From Atrichornis clamosus (Eukaryota > Chordata > Aves > Passeriformes > Menuridae), in contig WBMZ01012791.1 of assembly GCA_013400975.1 (NCBI GenBank), positions 246,124 to 310,123 on the forward strand: a stretch of DNA of 64,000 nucleotides, written 5' to 3'. The notes below the pieces were generated by a model. That model searched no databases. It was not told the DNA's origin and saw nothing but the letters and a program-made list of their open reading frames with translations. How positions within the stretch are numbered: position 1 is the stretch's first letter; the number at the start of each line of letters is the position of its first letter. Both the position numbers and the translations under genes were made by a program. Shown piece by piece: positions 14,401 to 24,209 of this stretch.

Positions 14401-17400
14401 ACCTAGTTATTTGATGTGTCACGGTATTGTTTTTCTCCTCTGCCCACGTGTATTTGCTACACAAAGAGCAGCAAATGCCCACCTCAGAAGGAAAAGACAG
14501 AGGTAAATAAATCCTTACAGTTCTTTGCACAGCCTGTCACAGTTCCGGACACGTCGCTGTCAGAACTGCCCAGCTGGGGGAGCAGGAGGACCACAGACGT
14601 CCCCAACCCCATGGGTTTTCAGGTAAAGCCTCATGGGAGAGGCTGGGGATACTGTGGATTGCTCTCTCTTCTGGCAAAACATACCCCACATTGAATCGAT
14701 CTGCAAATAAAACCTTATTTAGTCATTTTCACTGATGTTCTTTCAATTTAATGGGATCAGTTTTAAGTTAGTTCCAGAAATCTATTCAGAAGAGCCAATT
14801 GCTTCAGTCTGCACAGGCTCTAGTCTGTCAATTCAAACTCCATGTACATTCCATATATGTCAGACTTTGTAGTACAACTACAGACTGTGTGTATAGGTGT
14901 TTAATTAAATCTGGAAGTGCCAGGGAACAACAGTGGAGATGAAAACAGATTTCTAAGAAATACCAGCAGACTGATGTTTTTAAAAAACCTACAGCAAGTA
15001 TTTGCTTCAAATTGCTTTCCTTGTCATTTTTTTTTTAGGATTTTTGGTGCCCCACACACTTTACTATATGTCCCTCTCAGAACAAATTTGACATTAAGTC
15101 GCGACACTACCAAGATACAGTCCCAAGCAAGGGCTTTTTCAAAATATGTTGTTTAAAGTTAAGATCTTAAGTTAGTACATACTCAGGCGCTTAACATTGG
15201 CTTGAACACTTTTTGCTGTGTGCTTGGAATTTTAAAATGTACAGATATAAAGTCAAAAGGTAATGTTTTAATATATATGCCCTAGGCTAGTGTTCAGTAG
15301 TGTTTAGGAGTGCAAACCCAAAAGTTCTTGATTATTCACTGCCTTAGCCTAGGCATATTTGGGCTGCAGACACAAACTCTTAATTGTGCATCCAAGTTTT
15401 CTGTATCCACTCTCATAGATCTGTATGACAGAGATGGCAGCAACTTTGCAAGCTGTTGAAGAATAAACATAAGCCACACACTGAAAATTTTCCCTAGCTT
15501 TCACATATCCCACTTCCATTTTAGACTATACAAGACACACAAGAGAGTAAGGATTAGGAGACAAATTACTAATCTTGCCTCATGAGCCAGAAAACAAGAT
15601 AATTAGTGATAGTGACAGAGTGCCAAAAGAGAACAGAGCTTGTATCAGTCTGAGCTGGTGAAAGGAAAGACTGCGACAGCATTGCTCGGGTGGCCTTGTG
15701 AGCAGTGCTTCAGACACAAAGTAGAGATTAAGCATATTTGTTGGCAACTGTCTATAGCTTCACTGAACAATGCAGATGGAACCACTGTGTTTTATCCTTG
15801 CCAGAAACTGTTGATGGCTTGCTCTGTTTGGCTCAGTCTTGCTCTTCTTGTGCCCTCCCTCCAAAAACTCTGAAAGGTGCCTTAGAAAAAAATCCAGGCT
15901 CCCTACCCACATTCTTGGCTCGCCAAAAAAAAAAACCCAAAAAAAACCCCAGGCACATGATTCTGGTCACGTCATAAGGAACATCTGATGCAAACAAGGC
16001 TGTATTGATTTGGGGGGTAATTTTTAATAAAATGGCCCTAGATTAAACTTTATTGCTCAATCTTTAGGGGCAATATTCTTGAATGGACTGAGAACAGGCT
16101 GGGAGCCAGAAAACTGCTGTCATTGATCCATGATGTGGCCTTCACCATTTAATCTCTGTAAGCAGTGTCCTCACCGGGAAGGGAGGATCAGCAAGACCAC
16201 TTGCATCATCCACCTGCCCATCCCTCTGTCCCAGGGCAGAGGGGTGGAATTCTCCCTTAAACACCAGCGGGCCAATGGCAGAGGAGCAGACATCTCCGCC
16301 CCATGGAGGGGAGCCCAGGGACACCTCTGTCACCCAGCTGTGTGATGTAAACGCCTGCAAGCTGCAGCAGCAGGGATGCTCTCAGGACAGGCATTTAGTA
16401 GTACATTGTCTCCATCAGGCAGGCAGGCAGATCAGTTGTCCAGGCACAGCACCCTGATGCAGTGTCAGGACCGTCGCTCCTTTTGGGGCTAATTCAGACA
16501 ATCTTGGCATCAGTCACTTTGGAGTCTTTCAATAATTTCAGTATGTATTGTACCCTTTATGAAAGTCACTGTCTTGACTGTTCTGCTGTACAGATGTTTG
16601 CCAGTTACTAGGTATCTTACACCCACAGTCAGCAAACCATTGTACAAATTCTGATCCAAGTTAAAATAACCTAAGAGTTTGCACATTTAACCCATAAACT
16701 TCTATTATGCAGCTGTTATGTGGTGTTCTGGATTTACTTTAATATGTAAGTGGCTTCACTCTGTTCTTAAGCCTACTACTACAGAGAAAGGGCAGCTTTA
16801 ATGTATTAAGAGAGGAAAACTTTAAAAATAGTTATCAGTGGCATTCTAAAGTTGGTGATTCTCAAGACATAACGCAAGACCTGTTTAGTTAGTAAGACCT
16901 ATGTAAATGATTATTATTTACAGAAATCCTGGAAGATGAGGGGGATTTTCCCAACTCCACCTTGGCAGCTCTGGAAGCTACACAAATAAAGAAGGAGACA
17001 ATTGATATAGGTAGGTCAAGACTTTGTCTTGATAATTGTAACAGCACATCCTACTTTACTGGGCATTGCAGATTTCTAAGGTTCATATGTTACTCTGGCA
17101 AATTATACTAGTTCTAGCTTATGATAAAATATGGGTTTTGTTTGATTTCATAATGCAAAAAGGTATAAACACTTATTTCTCCTTCCCATAATTATAACAA
17201 AATCTTATTTTCCCAGACAACGTGCTCCTTTTTATGATGAATATAATTAGTCTGCATTTGATTGTGACACAAATACTGGTTTTCTTACACAGCTTTTAGA
17301 GAGGATAAACTGGAAAGGTAAGTAGCTGTCTCAGAAACTCAGATCATTTTATACCTTGTCCGTGTTTTCAAACTACTTCATGACATTGCATTTAATTTCA

Positions 17401-20400
17401 GATTATTCACTTTCAAACAATTTCCATATATATTCTGAATTATTTTAAATGTAAAACTGAAATCAGCAATCTGTAGAAGTCATATATTCAATGACAAGTG
17501 AACAGGAGAAGATGTGTTTTATTTATAATGTTAAACATTAGAACACAGCAGGGACATTAATATTCTGGAATAAATGAGCATAAAACCCCTAGAGGAACAT
17601 GAGAAGAAGACATCAGAGGAAATTACGATGACACTGAAATCTAGTGACCTGATACCCTGGATCAAAATATACTTTACAGTAGTGCTGTTTGTACACAGAA
17701 GTTAATGGAAAAAAAAAAAAATCAATTACAATGGTTCTGTGAACAGCAGCTCTTTGGCCTTTGATACTGAAAGTTTCTACCATATTTCTATAGTCTGAAT
17801 CAGGCATATTCCAGGCAAGAGCTTCCTTTTCAGCATTTATATTATCTGGAGTTTGGATGTTGAGCCATCCTATGCAACACACCCTTTACAACTGTTTGCA
17901 TTGGCTGATCTCGATCATGGCAAGACAACTGTAGCAACTGTGACGCTGAGGACAACGTAAGAGCAGTGCCATCACAACAGTGACACACAGAAACACAAGT
18001 GACACTGAGGATAAAGTAAATCTGTGACCCTGAAAGTTGAGACATAGTGAGGTCACACAAATGCAGAGCAAAGAATAAAATATCATGCAAATCAGCTGAC
18101 TGCCTTATACACACAAACTCCCTGTTCCTATCATGTAATATCCAATTGAGGACAGTAATCATGCAAGTCAGCACTACACAAGTGCCATTGCCAAAGCCAG
18201 GAAGCGATTACAGAGCCAGTATGGTTGAGAGAAATTAAATGAGCACAGAAATGAAAGCCATGGGGAGGCTGGTAATAGTTAAAGAGAAAAAGAATCCAGT
18301 AAGAACCTAGGAGGAGACTTATAGCTCAATTTTGGCCCATTTCCAATAGCTGCAAGTGTCAAGGAAGATGCAAGTATTTTCTGAAGAGTTACAGGATGCC
18401 TATTTATAAGAAAACCCACCTTTTTCTTAGTACCCCGAGTAAATCACACGTACATGCTGATGAGAGGATAATTTCTGATTCTGTTTTCCATAGGTATAAA
18501 ATTTATTTCTGCACATGGCTTATGAAAAACAAGTATTTGCCAAATGACTTAAGAGAAAACAAGTTACAGAGCAAATACGAATTCCAAGTAGTGGTTTGTG
18601 CATATATTGGCAAGTACCATTATAGAATGCATATCACATGAACCTGGTTATTTACAATCTCTATTTCTCACAGAGCCTAAGTAAGCACTCAGTTTTTCAA
18701 AACATGCAAGGAATATTTACTTCTACCCTTTACCAAAAAGGGTATTGAAGATAATTAGCCAATGACATCCCCTACCAAACAATGAGAACTAATCTTTCTC
18801 TTCCTCCCAACCCAAAAAGTAATTCCACACCAAAGTGAGATTTCAGCCTCAGGGAAGTCCAAGCATGAGTGACTGAGCCCAGAAGCAGCAAAGCTGGGTT
18901 TTGATGTTCATAAATGATTTCAATAATGCTGATTTCTTGGTAGGCAGCAATCAAGTTGCAAACAGAAGCCTGACAGCAATCCAGAGAGGCTTCAGGGCCT
19001 TGGAACAACTGGTTAAGGGATCAAGAGCACAAGTAGTGTTCTCTTTTATCCTTCCAGTTGCAAGGAATGAGGGGAAAAAACAGGAATACCCAGCAGATCA
19101 CCACTATCTGGCTCCAAGCTTGGTGACACTGGGAAAATGTTGGGTTCCATTTACATGACACCAGACCTTCTGACACCTGTCTCAAAGGGGGAAAAGGATC
19201 TTAGCACAGGTGTTAGCAGGGCTCACTGAAAGAGCTTTGAACTAAATTTGAAGGTGGAAAGAGATAAAACCAGACTTACTAGACAGCCTGGGGGCAATAT
19301 GCCAGTGTTTGAGGGATGGTGTCCTAGAGAGGACTACTGCTGTCTCAGTAGAATCAAGGGATGGAGATCAGCAAAGACAGAGGGGTTACTGATATGTTAG
19401 AAACCACAGAAGCACCTGAGAATGATCATGTAGGAATTAGAGCTTCTCCCCGCAAAAGGTGGCGGGGCAAAAGCCCAACTGAGGTGCATCTACACCAGTG
19501 CACACAGCATGGGCAACAAACAGGATGAGCTGGAAGCCATTGTACAGCAGGAAAACTATGACATTGTTTCCGTCTTGGAGACACAGTGGGATGACTTGCA
19601 CAACCAGAGTGCTGCAGTGGGTGGCTATAAACTCTTCAGAAGAGACAGGCAACGAAGGAGAGACTGTGGGGTACCCTGGATGTTTTGATTGTCTAGAGCT
19701 CATGATGCTGACAGTAGGGTTGAGGGTGTATGGGTAAGAATTTGGGGAAAGGCCAACAAGGCAGGCAGGTGTCCTGGTGGAAGTCTGTTACAGACCACCC
19801 AACCAGGGTGAAGAGGCAGGTGAAATATTTTATAGGCAACTGGGAGAAGTCTCACAATCGCTGGCCCTTTGTGGGGACTTGAACTTACCAGATGTCTGCT
19901 GCAAATACAACACAGCAGAGAGGACACAGTCTAGGGGGTTCCTGGCGTGTGTGGCAGACAACTGCCTGACACAGCTGGTGAAGGAGTCAACTAGGAAAGG
20001 TGCCCGCTGGACCTGGTGTTCGTGAGTAGAGCAGGGCTGGTGGTGGTTGGAGGCCTCTTGGGCACAGCGCTGATGAAATGGCAGCTTTTTCTATTCTTGT
20101 TGAAGTAAGGAGGGGTGATCAGCTGAACTGTCACCTTGTACTTGGGCAGTGGAGTCACTGGCCCTGGAGGGATTTAAATGATGTGTAGATGTGGCACTTA
20201 GGGTCATGGTTTACTGGACTTGGCAGTGCTGTTTTCCATCCTAAAAATTCTGTGATTCTGTGATTCTTCAATTCTATAATTAAGGGGTTAGAACATTTTT
20301 AAGTGAAAATACGTGTTTCCTGCAGAGGATGACAATAATATTAGCAGTTTATTTGTCTAAATCCAGGAAAACTGTGTGTTTCTATAGATGATGATTCTAT

Positions 20401-23400
20401 AAGCACTACCTCAGAAGACAGATCTTGTACACCAGTACCAAAACGGATGGTTGGGACAGGTCAGTATTAATTTCCATGCATTTATTATGAAATAAATCAC
20501 ATTGTTATTTCAGTACCAAAGCTGGAGCAACCAGATCTCTACTGTAAACACAGCTCTTCTTTTCTATTTCTGACTCCAGTCTAGCTTTGTCACTATACTT
20601 AAAAATTAGTTTCATAGCTCTGTTTCTTGTAATGAGCAAAACTTGCATCAATAGTGTAGTTCAACTTTGCCTTCTGTACACATCTGATGAGCATCATCTG
20701 CCTCCTCCTGAATATTTTTGAGTCTGAAGATTTTTTTTGTTCTGTTGACTCCCCAGTGGCATTCTCATTTGCACATTGCCAGTTTAATTTGAAACCATAC
20801 TTCTTACCAATGCTGAAATCTTGTGCTTTAATGCCTAAGGGTTATTGCTTTCCTGCAGGTAACACTTGGATATATCTGTCTTTAATTTGACAACAGCAAC
20901 AAAATTACAGTCACAAAATGTTGAATTTTAAAGGCCTTGGAGAAACAAGAGATTCCACTTGCTACATACTTTACATACTTAAGAGAAAAGTGTGTATGGA
21001 TACTAACATTATAAAATTAAGAGATTAATCATTAATCATTAGTTGCAATTGCCTTTTTAATATATATATATTTAGTATATATTTATAGCATTGATAGCTT
21101 GTTGGTTTTTATTTGTATTTTCAGACAATCACTTTCCCTTGGAAGAAGCACAAAATCACTTTAAAGTTATTACAGTTAATGATACTGGAGCAGGAAAACA
21201 CTGGAGTGATAATGAAGTTAGGGCTCTGATAAACATATGGTCAGATGAAAAGATACAACAGATGCTTGAAGGGGCCACAAGAAATAAAGAAATATTTGAG
21301 GAAATTGCCAGAAGGTTAATGAAACGTGGTATAGACAGAGACTGGAAACAATGTCGCACAAAGTACAAGAACCTGAAATATGAATACCGTGCACTGCAGA
21401 AAGAAAATGAGCTTCTTGGAAATCCCAGGAGAAAAATGAGATTTTATGATGAAGTTGACTGTATCTTAAGAAGACAGCCTCTGGGAACCTCAGGCTGGGG
21501 ATGTGAGAGTTCAAGTCTCCTATCAGGTACTAAAAACTTCAGTGATGAGATAAAGTGCTTAACGTTAAACTTTTTAAGGTTGCCTGATTGAGCCATGCTC
21601 AAAGGTGTGAAACGGGGAGGGAAGCTATATCTGCATGGTCACACAGGGAATACTCAGGGAACAGAGATGGTCTACAGAGGCATGTAGAAGTGAGAATATT
21701 AACAAGTGAAAGCACCTGAAGTGTTCGATGTTACTGGAGAATCTTGGCTTTTGAAAGCCTAAGTGAGATGAAATGAAACGGTGCTAGAACACATGGCAGG
21801 TTTTAGAGGTCATATAGCAGGCATGTAAAGTCTGATGGATAGAGAGCTGCAAGCTTGTACCATTTAGAACTGTGGAAATCAGTAGCAATCAAGCGAAGTG
21901 CAAGGACTCCAGAAAAACCAAACTATAGTATATCAATTCACACCACAGTCAAGAGAGAGAAAAATCTAGGGCAGTGATATTTTTTTGAGCACTTGTAATT
22001 ATTATATTAATTTTGCTGAAGCAGATTCAGTTTTCAAAATAGAGTTTGCTTCTATTTTAGGATCAAAAAAGCTCTGATCTAGGAACCACACAGCTAATGT
22101 TGTGTCTGCTGTAAGGGTTCTCATGACCGGCCAACTGCTTCAGGCCTCAGGGGCACCTGCCGCTGCTCCAGGCAGATCAGATGCTCTTGTAGAAGCAACT
22201 GAACCTCTGTAACTTAGGGCTCAGTGACTTATGGTAAACCAGAACTTATTTTGATTGTTCTCAATATGTTAGATAATAATTTGCAACACCACAAATGTTA
22301 GTTGAGGACTTGAACCATTTCTGCAGCAGAGGCCAGATGGACAGCTTGAGCAGAAACTGCTGGAACCACCCTTAAGCCAGCTGTCCTCAGTCATGGATCA
22401 GAGCCCTAATGTGCTGTCCAAGGGCACCATACACATCCACACGCTGTGGGATGACACTTCTTCTCCCCTGCCTCATTCTTGTGCTCAGTCACATTCTCAA
22501 GACATATTTCTTCCAAATACAGAAACTGACTATATTATTGCTCATTTCTGCTCTCCATGAATGGGACTTGTCAACACCAATATTTGAACCAACATGGCTG
22601 TTTAACATTTTAGCATGCTAGAAAAGGTCTGTGTAACCTGGGCTATGAATGCTGATGCCGCGTCCAGTAAAACAATGACCTTTCAGAAAAGAAGCATTAC
22701 TTATTAATTTGCTTGAGGCATCTGCCAAATAAATGTGTCTCCACCCTGATTTTGTGTGCCAACCCAGCACCTAACTTTACTAGTAGATTCTCATTGCTCC
22801 AGGTCACTTGTCCCAGTATATTTGCTTTTGTAATATAGAACTTTTTGGTATGTGACTGACTGCCTTGAGAATCTCGGCAAAATACCTGCTCATCCTGTTT
22901 TTCTCTCTAAGTTTCAGTGGGAGATGTTACAGCAAACACAGGATCTTTGAGTATCAAGAGAAAAACATGGAATGACGGTAAGAGCCCTTGACTTTTCAAA
23001 GCATCTATATACTGCTGTTGAACTGGATGCCAGATTCTCGTATCCAGTATTCAAACAGTTAAAAAGAAATAATCCTAGAACTTAACACCAAGCTCTAAAA
23101 CAACATTCTCCTCTCACCCACAACAATCTGCAAAAGAAGAGTTTGATAAAAATGTGGGCCTAAGAAAAATTGCAATGTCTTTATTTCAGTCCTCATCCCT
23201 GGTATAAATGAGGTAAACATCAGGAAATACTTATTTGATCCGTAAGAATCATATGCAAAAAAAGATAATATTTTTAGAACAAGATATCCCAATTACCCAC
23301 GTTGCTTAGGGGAAAACAGTGACAGTATCACAGTCATGGATGTCATCTCCTCATACTACACTACGTGTCTGTAAACATGTCTAATACGTTGTACAGAAGA

Positions 23401-24209
23401 AAACAGATTAAGTCAACTATTTCAAGCAGAAGATAAAGTACAGAATCATGGAGAGAGAAAAATGATGGGAAGGATAAAAATATGTGGCATATGATCTGAT
23501 ATGGGGAAGGTCAGGAGCTTATTTTTCTTCCTGCAGAATCATCAAGCCCCAAATGAAAAGGAAGTCAAACAATGAGGGACAACAAACTTAGTTTTTAGGA
23601 GTTCACCTCTATTTTTAGTACTAAAGTGATGTCTACAGACAGATTAACAGAAATGATCTGAAGACGACATTTCTGAATTCAGCCTGCTTAGTTCACCATC
23701 ACAAACCATACTGACAGGACTAACTCTGTGTGATTCAATAGACTTTCATTTATTGTCTGTTATGTAAGTACATCTTGGAGAAGGCTGTAGCTAGGCAAAA
23801 CTGAAAGTTTCAGATATAAGTGATTTTTAGAAGGTTTTGCTCTCTGTTATACAATGACCCTTTACACACCACCAGACAATGCCTGCCAAAAGAGCAGAAC
23901 AGCAGCTTTAGGAAAATCCAGAATGTGCTAAACTTCAGTGTTAGCAGTTCATTGACGTGTGCACTCTAACTACATACTTTGCTTTTGTCCACAGAGGTGT
24001 CACCTGTTCCACTTAAGAAAAGAGCTTCTGAAAACACCATACTCCACTTCCAAAAGCTATTAACGGAGAGAGTGCACACAGTAACAGAAGGCAAAAAGTT
24101 ACTGTTAGAAAGGCTTTGTAAGCAGGAAGAAATGCAAGACCTCAACAGAACACAACTGTATGCTGATCCATCAGCCACACAACAGGTTGGTTCAATGAAC
24201 TTTCTATGA
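2087..24209 (+). CDS. Triple Myb/SANT-like domain protein, 10 coding exons, 636 aa
   Basis: Exons: 2087-2474, 7032-7118, 10326-10763, 11786-11875, 12589-12660, 16924-17010, 20388-20459, 21125-21526, 22918-22977, 23995-24209. They join into 1911 nt (636 codons plus TGA) without a frame break, and every intron is phase 1. The protein has three SANT/trihelix domains (Myb_DNA-bind_4 type) at about residues 7-96, 183-272 and 436-526. Each has KHW at its start, a second Trp in helix 1 and the core RDWKQCR-x-KYKNLK-x-EY. Acidic Ser/Thr-rich linkers lie between them; basic patches (PKR, IKRK, LKKR) and a Leu/Glu/Lys coiled coil (about 584-616) follow. It is probably a nuclear DNA-binding regulator or transposase-derived protein. 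SANT domains of ZSCAN29/ZSCAN20 are the nearest I recall, but SCAN and C2H2 fingers are absent. The start at 2087 has a good Kozak context (A at -3, G at +4). Function is unknown. Confidence 0.82.
2475..7031 (+). other. Intron 1 of triple-SANT gene
   Basis: This is 4.6 kb of AT-rich sequence. I recognise no repeat or exon in it. The open frames near 4036-4559 and 6589-6915 lack family resemblance and are treated as chance. Confidence 0.5.
7032..7118 (+). CDS. Triple-SANT gene exon 2 (acidic linker)
   Basis: A 29-codon symmetric phase 1-1 exon, residues 130-158, flanked by acceptor ttcccag and donor CTAG|gtatag. The peptide is acidic (LEDDEDAPGDP), then hydrophobic. Support comes from splice sites, frame and matching phase; no known domain is present. 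Confidence 0.7.
7119..10325 (+). other. Intron 2 of triple-SANT gene
   Basis: 3.2 kb without a recognisable repeat or exon. A T-rich and pyrimidine-rich tract (10195-10325) precedes the exon 3 acceptor aatgcag. Confidence 0.5.
10326..10763 (+). CDS. Triple-SANT gene exon 3 (SANT domain 2)
   Basis: A 146-codon phase 1-1 exon, residues 159-304. The domain spans residues 183-272 with Trps in KHW, IRIW and RDWKQCR. I ended it at the strongest donor, ATAG|gtaagt. Two more in-frame, same-phase donors occur inside the exon after 10700 (TCAG|gtaatg) and 10712 (GAAG|gtgaga), so shorter in-frame isoforms are possible. Confidence 0.85.
11786..11875 (+). CDS. Triple-SANT gene exon 4 (acidic linker)
   Basis: A 30-codon phase 1-1 exon, residues 305-334, between acceptor ttacacag and donor TCAG|gtaaac. 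Rich in Glu, Asp and Ser with no recognised domain; its size and phase resemble exons 2 and 6. Confidence 0.7.
12589..12660 (+). CDS. Triple-SANT gene exon 5 (24-codon linker)
   Basis: Residues 335-358 between acceptor tctgacag and donor ACAA|gtaagt. It starts with Asp-Asp and carries a TTPE element like the TTSE of exon 7, which is also exactly 24 codons and phase 1-1. This suggests duplication. Confidence 0.68.
12661..16923 (+). other. Intron 5 of triple-SANT gene
   Basis: 4.3 kb holding the TA/TG microsatellite near 14.1 kb. I see no convincing additional exon, although a small symmetric linker exon would be easy to miss by eye. Confidence 0.5.
14040..14175. repeat. (TA)/(TG)-rich microsatellite
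   Basis: A run of alternating purine-pyrimidine dinucleotides (TA, TG, TATG), with a C7 tract near 14081-14088. Long frames reading Tyr-Ile-His-Ile on both strands here are by-products of the repeat. Alternating purine-pyrimidine tracts can melt or adopt non-B forms. Confidence 0.9.
16924..17010 (+). CDS. Triple-SANT gene exon 6 (acidic linker with SUMO-type motif)
   Basis: A 29-codon phase 1-1 exon, residues 359-387, between acceptor atttacag and donor ATAG|gtaggt. It carries IKKE at residues 380-383, a match to the psi-K-x-E SUMO acceptor consensus common in transcription regulators. SUMOylation is inference only. Confidence 0.7.
17011..18949 (+). other. Intron 6 of triple-SANT gene, part upstream of CR1
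   Basis: 1.9 kb with no recognised exon or repeat. The minus-strand open frames at 17.6-18.2 kb show no family features. Confidence 0.45.
18950..20278 (+). mobile_element. CR1 LINE fragment, 5'-truncated and internally deleted
   Basis: About 18950-19490 resembles the CR1 region before ORF2. About 19500-20035 encodes a broken apurinic-endonuclease-like segment: GNKQDELEAI, QQENYDIVSV, CYRPPNQGEEAGEIFYRQLG and DLNLPDV are readable across frames. Near 20148 the sequence jumps to the CR1 3' end (ggatttaaatgatgtgtag) and the attctgtg repeat tail, so the reverse transcriptase is missing. Frameshifts and stops mark it as dead. It lies sense within an intron and ends about 110 bp before exon 7 of the triple-SANT gene. 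The left boundary is approximate. Confidence 0.85.
20388..20459 (+). CDS. Triple-SANT gene exon 7 (24-codon linker)
   Basis: Residues 388-411 between acceptor tctatag and donor ACAG|gtcagt, phase 1-1. It begins Asp-Asp-Asp-Ser and contains TTSEDR and a basic PKR patch. It equals exon 5 in length and phase and is weakly similar in sequence. Confidence 0.7.
21125..21526 (+). CDS. Triple-SANT gene exon 8 (SANT domain 3)
   Basis: A 134-codon phase 1-1 exon, residues 412-545, between acceptor attttcag and donor ATCAG|gtacta. The domain spans residues 436-526: KHWSDNEVRALINIW, then RDWKQCRTKYKNLKYEY, with a one-residue longer loop before the final helix than domains 1 and 2. A Gly/Ser-rich tail follows. 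Confidence 0.87.
21527..22917 (+). other. Intron 8 of triple-SANT gene
   Basis: 1.4 kb without recognised features. It ends in two AGs six bases apart (ctctctaag and tttcag), giving a possible in-frame alternative acceptor for exon 9. Confidence 0.5.
22918..22977 (+). CDS. Triple-SANT gene exon 9 (basic linker)
   Basis: A 20-codon phase 1-1 exon, residues 546-565, with donor GACG|gtaaga. It contains SIKRKTW, a possible nuclear localisation element. If the upstream AG at 22910-22911 is used, the exon starts at 22912 and gains two residues. Confidence 0.65.
22978..23994 (+). other. Intron 9 of triple-SANT gene
   Basis: 1.0 kb with no recognised exon or repeat; it ends in acceptor ttgtccacag. 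Confidence 0.5.
23995..24209 (+). CDS. Triple-SANT gene last coding exon (coiled coil)
   Basis: Residues 566-636 and stop TGA. A basic patch (PLKKR) is followed by a helix with Leu and charged residues (ILHFQKLLTERV, KKLLLERLCKQEEM) that looks like a dimerising coiled coil, as in several SANT/trihelix proteins. A weak donor-like CAG|gttggt at 24183-24188 would skip the last residues. An ATTAAA at 24247-24252 is too close to the stop to be a confident poly(A) signal. Confidence 0.75.
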
